Shown here: positions 17,232 through 25,362 of the stretch, one piece after another | How the letters are laid out: each line of letters opens with the position of its first letter | Numbering within the stretch: position 1 is the stretch's first letter | From: Aequorivita vladivostokensis | GTDB taxonomy: Bacteria; Bacteroidota; Bacteroidia; Flavobacteriales; Flavobacteriaceae | Length of the DNA: 64,000 nucleotides | Direction: 5' to 3' | Assembly: GCF_000952855.1 (NCBI RefSeq) | Contig: NZ_JSVU01000008.1 | Span: forward strand, 1-64,000 | Translations under genes and position numbers: made by a program | The notes under the pieces: generated by a model | The model's database searches: none | The model's input: the letters and a program-made list of their open reading frames with translations, nothing else | What the model was told of the DNA's origin: nothing

Positions 17232-19613
17232 ATGAAATTCATCACCACCCTATTTTTACTCTTGGGCGCACAGTTTATATTTTCACAAGAAATAACAGAA
17301 ATCAACGGCACAGTAACAGATGTTGACAATAATCCAATTCCCTTTGCAAGCGTTTATCTTCCCGAACTGAAAAAAGGAAATGCAGCCGATGCCGACGGAA
17401 AGTTTACCATCAAAAACATACCTTACGGACTTTGGCAACTTTCGGCGAGCGCCGTGGGCTACAAAGCTTCTACCATTACCATAAATCCTAACGAGCCTGT
17501 TTTAAATGGAGTAAGTTTTCAACTCGCCCACGACAACGAACTCGACCAAGTGGAGGTTTTCGGTAACCGAAACGACCATCCCGACAAAATAGAATCAATC
17601 ACCCGATTGCCGCTAAAACCTTATGAACAGATCCAGAGTATCTCAGTGCTTTCAGAAAAATTGATTGAGGATCAAGGTGCTTTGAGCATTGCCGAAGCCA
17701 CTAAAAACGTACCGGGCGTTTACACTTTCGCAACCTATGGCAATAAACGGGAAAGTATGTCGTCCCGTGGATTTAGGGGGATTCCAATACTGAAAAACGG
17801 AGTACGGATCCATTCCGACTTTCGCGGTGTTGGTATATTGACCGATATGCAGGGTGTGGATAACATCCAAGTCCTAAAAGGAACCGCCTCCATTACCCAA
17901 GGCGTAGCAACCGATTTAGGAAGTCCCGGCGGAATCATAAATATCGTTACCAAAACTCCAAAATATACTACCGGAGGAAGCGTGAGTCTGCGCGGAGGAA
18001 GTTTTGGGCAAATACGTCCTACATTCGATGTTTATGGGCCACTTAACAAAGAAAAAACCATCGCCTTCCGTTTAAATGGTGCTTTGGAAAGAGCCGATAG
18101 TTTTAGGGATTTGGTGGAAAAGGAAAGTTTTTACTTCAATCCTTCCTTTGAATGGAAAATAAATGAAAAGACCACCGTAACTTTAGAATTGGATCATTAT
18201 TACGACAGCCGTACCCCAGATTTGGGCACCGTAAACTTGGCTGAAAATGATATGAATGCAATTTATGATCTTCCACATTCACAGTTTTTAGGTTTTGAAA
18301 ACGATCGTTCTATCACCGAAAATACTACCTATGCCATCAGGATGGATCGTGAATTAAGCGAGAAACTTACTTTAAAAGGAGCTTTCTATAGTTCGTCACT
18401 AAGCTTGAATGATAAAGGTGCCGGTTTGGGAAAAACTATTGAGGAAAATGAAATGCCTATTTACAATATTCGCCAACGCAGCTACTCCACCTCTACCCGC
18501 GATGACAACAACAGTGTACTCCAATTTGACTTGATTGGGGATGATGTTTACACAGGTTCTATAAAACACACTTTCCAAGTTGGGTTTGACTACCGTGCCT
18601 CACGGTTTAGCACTACCAGCCAATCTGCCGGAGTTGTAGATACTATTAATGTTTTTCAAAACATAGAACACAGAATGCCGAATGTTACCTTGGGAGAAGC
18701 AAATGTGAGCGGCGGAAAAACAAATTCATTAGGTTTTGTTGCCCAGGATGTGATTTCTTGGAATACTTGGCTGAAAACATTTTTAGGCGCTCGTTACAGT
18801 TCAACCGAAACGCTTTCAGAAGTTGAAAACACACGTAGCGATGCTTTTAATCCGCTGGGAGGAATTATCGTTTCGCCAATAAAAAATGTAAACGTTTTTG
18901 TTTCATACACCAATAGTTCCTATCCACGAACAGCTTCACGTTTGGGTCAAAATGGAGAAGAGTTGGGCAACGAGCGCTACGACCAATTGGAAACGGGTTT
19001 CAAAACAACTTGGCTCAACGACCGACTGCGATTTAACTTGACGCTATATAAAATCAACAACAAAAACATAAACCTTCCTGTTTATGACGAAACTTGGACA
19101 AACATTCTATACTACGCAAAAGGCGGAAACGATCAACGCCAAGGTATTGAAGTAGAACTTACCGGACGGCCACTTGAAAATCTGGAGCTGATTGGCGGGT
19201 ACGCATATATTGATGCGCAATACAAGGAACACACTTCCTACGTGTATGGTTCTGCACCGCTAAATACTCCAAAACATACCTTTAATGCCTATGCCAATTA
19301 TTCTTTCAGAAATAGAATTTTGGAAGGGCTTTCGGTTGGCGCTGGTGCGTATTTTACCGGAGAACGCCCTATTAACGATTGGTCGTCGGGACCTGTTACC
19401 CATCAAGGAATTGTGCCAAACCAAAAACCCTTTGATGTAGAAGCCTACACCTTGGTAAATTTTCAGGCGGAATACAAATTCAATAAAAACTGGAGTCTTC
19501 AATTTTTGCTGAACAATGTTTTCGATAAAATAGGTTACAACGCTTATAGAACCAGTTATATCAATCAAACCGATCCACGAAACTTTGCAGGAGTCCTGCG
19601 CTATAATTTTTAG
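17232..19613 (+). CDS. TonB-dependent receptor, ferric-siderophore type
   Basis: 793 residues. Signal peptide 1-19, then a carboxypeptidase-regulatory-like beta domain (about 22-105, NGTVTDVDNNPIPFASVYLPE) typical of Bacteroidota receptors. The plug domain covers about 130-240 (TKNVPGVYTFATYGNKRESMSSRGFRG and GTASITQG, GSPGGIINIVTKTP). The rest is a 22-strand barrel ending in the outer-membrane signature FAGVLRYNF. Sequence style is that of FecA/FhuE-like siderophore receptors. The operator-rich promoter and the PepSY protein downstream support an iron-uptake unit. Confidence 0.9.
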   Translation: MKFITTLFLLLGAQFIFSQEITEINGTVTDVDNNPIPFASVYLPELKKGNAADADGKFTIKNIPYGLWQLSASAVGYKASTITINPNEPVLNGVSFQLAHDNELDQVEVFGNRNDHPDKIESITRLPLKPYEQIQSISVLSEKLIEDQGALSIAEATKNVPGVYTFATYGNKRESMSSRGFRGIPILKNGVRIHSDFRGVGILTDMQGVDNIQVLKGTASITQGVATDLGSPGGIINIVTKTPKYTTGGSVSLRGGSFGQIRPTFDVYGPLNKEKTIAFRLNGALERADSFRDLVEKESFYFNPSFEWKINEKTTVTLELDHYYDSRTPDLGTVNLAENDMNAIYDLPHSQFLGFENDRSITENTTYAIRMDRELSEKLTLKGAFYSSSLSLNDKGAGLGKTIEENEMPIYNIRQRSYSTSTRDDNNSVLQFDLIGDDVYTGSIKHTFQVGFDYRASRFSTTSQSAGVVDTINVFQNIEHRMPNVTLGEANVSGGKTNSLGFVAQDVISWNTWLKTFLGARYSSTETLSEVENTRSDAFNPLGGIIVSPIKNVNVFVSYTNSSYPRTASRLGQNGEELGNERYDQLETGFKTTWLNDRLRFNLTLYKINNKNINLPVYDETWTNILYYAKGGNDQRQGIEVELTGRPLENLELIGGYAYIDAQYKEHTSYVYGSAPLNTPKHTFNAYANYSFRNRILEGLSVGAGAYFTGERPINDWSSGPVTHQGIVPNQKPFDVEAYTLVNFQAEYKFNKNWSLQFLLNNVFDKIGYNAYRTSYINQTDPRNFAGVLRYNF

Positions 19614-19630
19614 TTGTTTGAGTGTTAGTT

Positions 19631-19664
19631 TATAAAGGCATGACTTAGGTTGTGCCTTTTATAT
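19631..19664 (+). terminator. Hairpin between receptor and PepSY gene
   Basis: TATAAAGGCA and TGCCTTTTATA form a stem with a 12-base loop just after the receptor stop and end in a short T-rich stretch. It could terminate or attenuate read-through into the PepSY gene, lowering its expression relative to the receptor. Confidence 0.55.
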
Positions 19665-19685
19665 TGTTTTAAAAATTTCCTTTTT

Positions 19686-20867
19686 ATGAAATCAAAAAAA
19701 TATACTGTCCGAAAGTTTATAAACGACGTCCATCTTTGGCTGGGAATTGGCAGCGGCATCATTCTGCTGATTATTTGTTTAACAGGAACGGTGCTAACTT
19801 TTGAAGAAGAGATAAAAAGTCTTTTTTCTGAAGAGATAACCGTTTCCCCAAAAGACGAAATTTTTCCAATAGAAACATTGGCAAGAAACCTCGCAGCCGA
19901 AGGCGAAGTAATGCGCGTTAGCATAAGTCCCGAAACCACAAAACCCTACGAGTTTTCGGTAAAAACAAACAAAGAGGACAGGCGCGGAACGACTTTTTTT
20001 GTTGATCAATATAATGGAACTTATACGAAATCGGAGCCCAATGTGCTTGATGGATTTTTTATGACCATGTTTAAATTGCACCGTTGGCTGCTTTTGGATA
20101 TGTCTATCGGAAGACCGATTGTTGGTATTGCCACTATCATTTTTTTGATACTTTCCATCACAGGCATTGTGCTTTGGTTTCCGAAGAAGAAACTGAAAAA
20201 ATTGAAATGGAAACATCTAAAACCCGGCTTCAAAATAGCTTGGCGCGCAAAATGGAAACGCGTAAACCACGATTTGCACGTAACCCTGGGATTTTACACA
20301 GCTATATTTTTAATGATTATGTCGCTCACAGGCTTATTTTGGTCTTTTGAATGGTACAAAGATGCGGGAAGCGCAGTTTTGGGAACGGAAGTTTTTGGAG
20401 GTCGCGGAGGCGGGCCAAAAATTGATTCCAAAGCAAATCCCTCTTCAGAAACTGTAGATTTTGCCGAAGTCATAAAAATCACGGAAAGTGAATTGCCTTT
20501 TGAAGGAACTACAATTTTTCAAATTCCAGCTGATGAAAAAGATATTTTTAGCATCCGCAAATACCACGATGAAGATTTTCTGGAAACCGCCGTTGATGAA
20601 CTGAAAATTGATCGCGATGGCACTATTATTTCAAAAGAAATTTTTTCAGAAAAACCATTGAACGTGCAGATTGCAAGTTCCATTAAAGCAATCCATATGG
20701 GGACGATCTTTGGTTGGTTTTCGAAGACTATTTACTTTATTTCCTGCTTAATTGCAACAAGTCTCCCAGTTACAGGAATCATTATTTGGTTAAATAAATT
20801 GAAGAAAAAACCTAAAAAATCCAACAACGCAAAAGCGCGGAAGAACACATTAAAAATTAAGGCGTAG
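19686..20867 (+). CDS. PepSY-domain (PepSY_TM) membrane protein
   Basis: 393 residues from the ATG at 19686; an in-frame ATG at 19650 falls in the hairpin region and is less likely. Four transmembrane helices are visible: VHLWLGIGSGIILLIICLTG, then segments near IVGIATIIFLILSITG, YTAIFLMIMSLTGLFW and IYFISCLIATSLPVTG. The repeated helix-end motif LTG and conserved HxW/HR histidines (VHLWLG, LHRWLL, DLHVTLG, IHMGTI) match PepSY_TM proteins, thought to take part in ferric-siderophore reduction at the inner membrane. Its last 11 bases overlap the convergent SDR gene. Confidence 0.85.
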   Translation: MKSKKYTVRKFINDVHLWLGIGSGIILLIICLTGTVLTFEEEIKSLFSEEITVSPKDEIFPIETLARNLAAEGEVMRVSISPETTKPYEFSVKTNKEDRRGTTFFVDQYNGTYTKSEPNVLDGFFMTMFKLHRWLLLDMSIGRPIVGIATIIFLILSITGIVLWFPKKKLKKLKWKHLKPGFKIAWRAKWKRVNHDLHVTLGFYTAIFLMIMSLTGLFWSFEWYKDAGSAVLGTEVFGGRGGGPKIDSKANPSSETVDFAEVIKITESELPFEGTTIFQIPADEKDIFSIRKYHDEDFLETAVDELKIDRDGTIISKEIFSEKPLNVQIASSIKAIHMGTIFGWFSKTIYFISCLIATSLPVTGIIIWLNKLKKKPKKSNNAKARKNTLKIKA

Positions 20868-21537
20868 TGCTGGAAACCTGCAATATTTTTCCATTGTAAA
20901 ACTTGTTTCCAGTAAGGGAAAAATCCATTATATATTGCGCCATTTCAGTTGCCGAAAGTGGCGCTTTAAAACCTGGGAAAGCCTCTTCCAGCATTTCGGT
21001 TTGCACAGAGCCCAAAGCTAGAACGTTGAAAGACGGACCCGTTTCTTTGTATTCTTCGGCAAGCAGCTCGGTTAGTGTAATGATTGCACCTTTACTACTG
21101 CTATAAGCACTCAAGCCGGGAAATTTCACACTGCCCTGCACCCCGCCCATACTGCTGATACTTACCACATGGCCTTCTTTCTTCATAAAAGGAAGTACCG
21201 TTTTTATCAAGGAAGCCACGCCAAAAACGTTCACGTCGTAACATCTTTTAAATTCTTCGGAAGTGATTTCGGCAAACGGTTTGTTCACCAAAAACCCGGC
21301 GTTGTTTATCAAAACATCTACAGATTTCATTCCGGTTTGAAGGTATGCCGAAAGTTTTACGATTTCAGATTCATCAGCAATGTCGAATTCCAAAGCGGTA
21401 ACATTCTTCAACTTTAAATCTGAAATGGGCTTTGAATTTCGCGAAAGCGCCAAAACATTGTAGCCAGCTTCGGAAAAAAGCCTTACCATCTCAAACCCAA
21501 TTCCGCGGGAAGTACCTGTGATTATTATGTTTTTCAT
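20857..21537 (-). CDS. Short-chain dehydrogenase/reductase
   Basis: 226 residues, a classical SDR. Rossmann glycine motif TGTSRGIG at the N terminus, NNAG in DVLINNAGFLV, and the catalytic S...YxxxK as SSMGG...YSSSKGA. An NAD(P)H oxidoreductase with unknown substrate. It overlaps the convergent PepSY gene by 11 bases at the 3' end, so the two could interfere at the transcript level. Confidence 0.9.
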   Translation of the reverse strand: MKNIIITGTSRGIGFEMVRLFSEAGYNVLALSRNSKPISDLKLKNVTALEFDIADESEIVKLSAYLQTGMKSVDVLINNAGFLVNKPFAEITSEEFKRCYDVNVFGVASLIKTVLPFMKKEGHVVSISSMGGVQGSVKFPGLSAYSSSKGAIITLTELLAEEYKETGPSFNVLALGSVQTEMLEEAFPGFKAPLSATEMAQYIMDFSLTGNKFYNGKILQVSSTTP

Positions 21538-21551
21538 GGTTTTGTATATAA

Positions 21552-21579
21552 GTAGGCGCGTGATTACTCGCGCGCCTAC
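21552..21579. repeat. 28-bp palindrome, dispersed family copy 2
   Basis: Left half GTAGGCGCGTGATT, right half ACTCGCGCGCCTAC: the same element as at 11-38 with a few changes that leave most of the stem paired. It lies between the PDH E2 stop and the SDR start. In this position it could act as a hairpin that ends the PDH transcript, though there is no T-run. Confidence 0.8.
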
Positions 21580-21591
21580 CGAAGGAATAAT

Positions 21592-23319
21592 TTATACGAA
21601 CATCGTCACCGGATTTTCGATATACTGTCGCAACGTTTGTAGGAATTTCGCACCCGTAGCTCCGTCAACTGTGCGGTGGTCGCACGCCAAAGTCACCGTC
21701 ATAGTATTGCCTACCGCAATGTGTCCGTTTTTCACAACCGGTTTTTGAACAATTGTGCCAACTGATAAAATAGCCGAGTTTGGTTGGTTTATAATGGAAG
21801 TAAATTCAGTTATTCCGAACATGCCAAGATTAGAAACAGTAAAGGTGCTACCTTCCATTTCCTGTGGCGTAATTTTCTTGTTTCGCGCCTTTCCGGCAAG
21901 TTCCCTTACCTGTGCGCCAATTTGTGAAAACGTCATTTGGTCCGCAAATTTCAGAACAGGAACCAGCAACCCTTCGTCAACCGCCACGGCTACACCTATG
22001 TGGATGTGTTTTGCAATTTTGGTAACCTCTGGCGTCCACTGACTATTTACCTGCGGATGCCTTCTGAGAGCCATCGCACAGGCTTTTATAATCATGTCAT
22101 TAAAGGAAATTTTTACATCCGGATCTGCGTTTATCGCCTCGCGCGCTGCGATGGCGTGGTCCATATCCAGCTCCACGGTGAGATAGTATTCGGGAGCGGT
22201 AAATTTTGATTCTGCCAAACGCTTTGCAATAGTCTTACGCATTTGGCTGTTTTTCACTTCCTCAAAACTTTCAGTGCCTACGGGAACATACGCTTGTCCG
22301 CCGCCAGCTGCTGGTTGATAGTTTTCAATATCGCTTTTTACGATACGGCCATTTTCGCCGCTTCCGCGCACTTGGCGCAAATTGATGCCCTTTTCCTCGG
22401 CCAGTCTTTTGGCCAAAGGCGACACGAAAATACGGCCTTCGTTTGAGGTTTGTGAAGATTCCGATTTCTTTTCGGTAGAGGATTCTTTTTTAGTTTCTTC
22501 TTTTTCTGAAGTTTTCTTTTCTTCCTTTTTATCTTCTTTGGAAGATTTATCTTCAGATGCCTTTTCTTCTGACTCGGAAGATTTTTGCCCCTTTTTAAAG
22601 TTTTCAGCAATGCCTGAAACATCTGTACCCTTTGGGCCGATGATAGCGAGCAAGGCATCAACCGAGGCCGATTCGCCTTCGGCAATACCAATCTTTAAAA
22701 GTGTGCCTGAATAGAAAGATTCAAATTCCATTGTGGCCTTATCGGTTTCTATTTCAGCTAAAATATCGCCTTCTTCCACCTTATCGCCTTCCTTTTTAAG
22801 CCAAGTGGCAACGGTGCCTTCCGTCATAGTATCACTCAACCTCGGCATGGTTATAACCTCAACGCCTTCAGGAACATTCCCGTGAAGACGGGAATCTCCT
22901 TCTTCGCTGTCATTTTTTTCCTCAGAATTCTTTTCTTTTGAATCCTTTTCGGAAGAATCATCTTTCCCATCTTTCTCTTTATCCTCCTTTTTCTCAGAAG
23001 ACTTTTCTTCCTTTTTGGAGTCTTCATCTTTCGATTTCGTATCGGAAGTTTTTCCATCAATCAAATCTGAAATGTCTTCATCCTTTTCACCAATAATCGC
23101 CAATAGTGCATCTACCGGGGCGGTTTCGCCTTCCTTGATACCTATGTGGAGCAGTGTGCCTTCATAAAAAGACTCGAACTCCATCGTGGCTTTATCGGTT
23201 TCAATTTCAGCTAGTATATCGCCTTCCTTTACGGTGTCGCCTACTTTTTTAAGCCAGGTTGCTACCGTTCCTTCTTCCATGGTGTCGCTCAAACGCGGCA
23301 TGTTTATTACTTCTGCCAT
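21592..23319 (-). CDS. Pyruvate dehydrogenase E2, dihydrolipoamide acetyltransferase
   Basis: 575 residues. Two lipoyl domains with lipoyl lysines at Lys43 and Lys194 (both in IETDKATMEFES), separated by long Lys/Glu/Ser-rich flexible linkers (about 85-150 and 240-295). A peripheral-subunit-binding domain spans 297-333 (VSPLAKRLAEEKGI). The acetyltransferase domain runs from about 352 to the end, with catalytic His548 in DHRTVDG. It transfers acetyl groups from lipoyl to CoA. The linker just before lipoyl domain 2 contains an in-frame hairpin (22876-22895). The gene follows E1-alpha in one operon; E1-beta is elsewhere. Confidence 0.95.
   Translation of the reverse strand: MAEVINMPRLSDTMEEGTVATWLKKVGDTVKEGDILAEIETDKATMEFESFYEGTLLHIGIKEGETAPVDALLAIIGEKDEDISDLIDGKTSDTKSKDEDSKKEEKSSEKKEDKEKDGKDDSSEKDSKEKNSEEKNDSEEGDSRLHGNVPEGVEVITMPRLSDTMTEGTVATWLKKEGDKVEEGDILAEIETDKATMEFESFYSGTLLKIGIAEGESASVDALLAIIGPKGTDVSGIAENFKKGQKSSESEEKASEDKSSKEDKKEEKKTSEKEETKKESSTEKKSESSQTSNEGRIFVSPLAKRLAEEKGINLRQVRGSGENGRIVKSDIENYQPAAGGGQAYVPVGTESFEEVKNSQMRKTIAKRLAESKFTAPEYYLTVELDMDHAIAAREAINADPDVKISFNDMIIKACAMALRRHPQVNSQWTPEVTKIAKHIHIGVAVAVDEGLLVPVLKFADQMTFSQIGAQVRELAGKARNKKITPQEMEGSTFTVSNLGMFGITEFTSIINQPNSAILSVGTIVQKPVVKNGHIAVGNTMTVTLACDHRTVDGATGAKFLQTLRQYIENPVTMFV
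22876..22895. repeat. In-frame palindromic hairpin in the PDH E2 linker
   Basis: ATTCCCGT, loop GAAG, ACGGGAAT: perfect 8-bp stem, 4-base loop. On the coding strand it encodes DSRLHGN (residues 142-148), which breaks the charged Ser/Glu/Lys linker pattern before the second lipoyl domain. The geometry equals that of the hairpin in the M3 peptidase gene. The linker is a tolerant site, as expected for an element that can enter coding sequence. Confidence 0.72.
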
Positions 23320-23365
23320 TTTTTTAGTAGATTTTAGATTTGAGATATTAGATTTTTAGACTGTT

Positions 23366-23386
23366 GGTTTAAAAGGAGTTTAAACC
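23366..23386. repeat. Small perfect hairpin between E1-alpha and E2
   Basis: GGTTTAAA, loop AGGAG, TTTAAACC, in the 110-base spacer between the two PDH genes. On the minus strand it is not followed by a T-run, so it is more likely an mRNA processing or stability structure than a terminator. The spacer also has imperfect TTTAGAT-type 7-base runs. Confidence 0.5.
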
Positions 23387-23429
23387 ATCGATTCTCAAAT
23401 AATATCTGCTGATCAATGCTTAACTTTTC

Positions 23430-24428
23430 TTATAATTTATCTGATAAAAAAGGATAATCCTCCTGCTCGTAAACAGCATCAAACATTACGTTCTTCTCCG
23501 GATATGGTGAATCTTCCGCAAATTTTTCGCACTCTTCCACCAAATCTTTTACTCTTTGGTCAATCTTTTTTATCTCTGCCTCCGTTGCCCATTTATTGTC
23601 ATAAATCTGATGAAGCACATAGGTAATCGGATCTTCTTCCTGCTTTTTGGCAACTTCTTCTTTGGTGCGATAATGCTGCGCATCACTCATGGAATGTCCT
23701 CTATAGCGATAGGTGCGCAATTCCAAAAACGTTGGGCCATCACCGCGACGCGCGCGTTTGATTGCCTCGTCCATTTCCTTGGCTACCACTTCCGGCTTCA
23801 TTCCATCTACAGGTTTGCAGGGCATTTCGTAACCAAGGCCGAGTTTCCAGATATCGGTATGGTTTGCGGTCCGTGCTACGGAAGTACCCATGGCGTACCC
23901 GTTGTTTTCCACACAAAAAACCACCGGAAGCTTCCAGAGCATGGCAAGGTTGAAAGTCTCGTGAAGTGAGCCTTGGCGGGTCGCGCCATCTCCCATATAA
24001 GTGAGCGTTACCGAATCCCTGTCAAAATATTTATCTGCAAAGGCAAGACCGGCTCCCAAAGGAATTTGTCCGCCCACAATGCCGTGGCCACCATAAAAGC
24101 GATTTTCCTTATCAAAAATGTGCATAGATCCTCCTAGCCCCTGCGATGTTCCAGTACCTTTTCCGTACAACTCGGCCATTACTTTTTTGGGGTCGGTGCC
24201 CATCCCGATAGGCTGTACGTGGTTTCGGTAAGCGGTTATCATTCGGTCCTTGGAAAGGTCCATAGCGTGCAGTGCGCCTGCCAAAACAGCTTCCTGACCG
24301 TTGTAAAGGTGGAGAAAACCCCTCACTTTTTGATTGATATATACTTGCGCGAGTTTATCTTCAAACTTGCGCCAAAAGAGCATGTTCTCGTACCAATCCA
24401 GATACGTTTTTTTGGTGATTTTCTTCAT
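23430..24428 (-). CDS. Pyruvate dehydrogenase E1 component, alpha subunit
   Basis: 332 residues, the usual size for a heterotetrameric E1-alpha. The thiamine diphosphate motif is GDGATRQGSLHETFNLAMLW...NNGYAM. RYRGHSMSDAQHYR matches the phosphorylation-loop region. With E1-beta (not in window) it decarboxylates pyruvate and loads acetyl groups on E2, encoded next. It has a recognisable promoter whose -33 box lies in the neighbouring repeat element. Confidence 0.95.
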   Translation of the reverse strand: MKKITKKTYLDWYENMLFWRKFEDKLAQVYINQKVRGFLHLYNGQEAVLAGALHAMDLSKDRMITAYRNHVQPIGMGTDPKKVMAELYGKGTGTSQGLGGSMHIFDKENRFYGGHGIVGGQIPLGAGLAFADKYFDRDSVTLTYMGDGATRQGSLHETFNLAMLWKLPVVFCVENNGYAMGTSVARTANHTDIWKLGLGYEMPCKPVDGMKPEVVAKEMDEAIKRARRGDGPTFLELRTYRYRGHSMSDAQHYRTKEEVAKKQEEDPITYVLHQIYDNKWATEAEIKKIDQRVKDLVEECEKFAEDSPYPEKNVMFDAVYEQEDYPFLSDKL

Positions 24429-24477
24429 CTATCAACTATATGGTTTTCCCGAATGGGAAAATTTATTAAACGGATAA

Positions 24478-24510
24478 CAAAAGTAGCACTTAAATAGGTT
24501 AAATCACAAA
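24478..24510 (-). promoter_or_regulatory. PDH operon promoter, -33 box inside a repeat element
   Basis: On the minus strand: TTTG at 24510-24507, 21-base spacer, TACTTTTG at 24485-24478, 49 bases before the E1-alpha ATG. This fits the TTTG-N19-21-TAnnTTTG rule. The TTTG box is contributed by the first TTTGGAA-type unit of the neighbouring heptamer element. Confidence 0.65.
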
Positions 24511-24774
24511 TTCCAAATTCCAAATACCAAATAAATTCCAAATTCTCATTAAATTCCAAATTCAAAGCACCATCCCGATAGCTATCGGGAACAAATAAAT
24601 CTCAAAATTCAAAAAAAACAAATGACAAACTCGGTTGTTAATAGATTATTTAATGACAACTAATATTTCAGAAAATAATAAATTCAAAGTTTGAATTTTT
24701 ATTGTTGAGCTTTTTTTGGTTTTGGAATTTGTTTTGTTTGGAATTTGGTGCTTGAGATTTGGTGCTTTTTTTTC
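24500..24774. repeat. Heptamer hairpin element A (TTCCAAA ... TTTGGAA)
   Basis: Fills most of the 347-base gap between E1-alpha and cytidine deaminase; no gene is seen in it. The left part has CAAATTCCAAATTCCAAA-type runs with 7-base steps; the right part has the complementary GGAATTTG runs ending TTTGGTGCTTTTTTTT. The middle is AT-rich, with AATTCAAAGTTTGAATT as a smaller palindrome near 24670-24687. AAAGCACC on the left (24565-24572) mirrors GGTGCTT on the right. A CCCGATAGCTATCGGG palindrome has inserted within the left part. Same type as elements at 43.5, 47.0 and 63.5 kb. Confidence 0.7.
24573..24590. repeat. Perfect 18-bp palindrome TCCCGATAGCTATCGGGA
   Basis: A perfect palindrome embedded in heptamer element A directly after AAAGCACCA. 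Related copies lie at 11085-11103 and 2191-2208. It is a dispersed short element; its position inside another repeat shows that these families nest. Confidence 0.8.
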
Positions 24775-24775
24775 T

Positions 24776-25258
24776 TTAGAGGTATTTAGCATCAAAACCC
24801 AACGGCAATAAATCCATCACGGAAGCTACCTTGATGATATCTCCGGTTTCGCCCATGAAGTAGATATTGATAGGCGATTTCTGTTTTTGTTCGTACTCTG
24901 CCAAAGACTGTCTGCAAGCTCCACAGGGAGCGATGGCTTCAGTTACCTCGTGGCTTTCGGCGCGCACGGTAATGGCTAGATCGGTTATGGTTTCGTTTGG
25001 AAAGGTGGCGCCGGCACTGAATACCGCGACCCTTTCGGCACAGAGTCCAGAAGGAAACGCAGCGTTCTCTTGATTACTGCCTGTTACCATTTGGCCCGAA
25101 GCAAGCCGAAGGGCTGCTCCTACCCTAAAACGCGAATAAGGCGCATAAGCATTTTCACGTGCTTGCTGCGCCTTAGCCATCAATTCTTGAATGTTCTTCG
25201 GAAGTTCTGAAATGGTTTCAAAAACTTCTAAATTGATTTCAATTTTCTGTTTTTTCAT
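24776..25258 (-). CDS. cdd: Cytidine deaminase
   Basis: 160 residues. Zinc-dependent deaminase fold with the substrate/zinc motifs CAERVAVF (catalytic Glu) and PCGACRQSLAE (two zinc Cys). RVGAALRLASG is the family N-terminal strand. It deaminates cytidine and deoxycytidine for pyrimidine salvage; tetrameric small type. It sits downstream of porV on the same strand, separated by about 100 bases that carry a short duplicated sequence. Confidence 0.95.
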   Translation of the reverse strand: MKKQKIEINLEVFETISELPKNIQELMAKAQQARENAYAPYSRFRVGAALRLASGQMVTGSNQENAAFPSGLCAERVAVFSAGATFPNETITDLAITVRAESHEVTEAIAPCGACRQSLAEYEQKQKSPINIYFMGETGDIIKVASVMDLLPLGFDAKYL

Positions 25259-25324
25259 TTATTTAGTCGATGAGTTTAGAAGTCGATAAGTTTAGATGTT
25301 TAATATATTATAATTTACTTCTTT

Positions 25325-25351
25325 GACTCCTCAACCCATAGACTCCTCAAC
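25325..25351. repeat. Duplicated GACTCCTCAAC in the porV-cdd spacer
   Basis: GACTCCTCAAC occurs at 25325-25335 and again at 25341-25351. The 104-base spacer between porV and cdd contains this and imperfect GTTTAGAAGTCGATAA/GTTTAGATG repeats, and no gene. Confidence 0.6.
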
Positions 25352-25362
25352 TTTTAACTATA

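Noticed and set aside
21592-24428. Missing E1-beta between PDH genes as a deletion
   Set aside because: Many Bacteroidota keep E1-beta elsewhere; the 110-base spacer shows no remnant of it.
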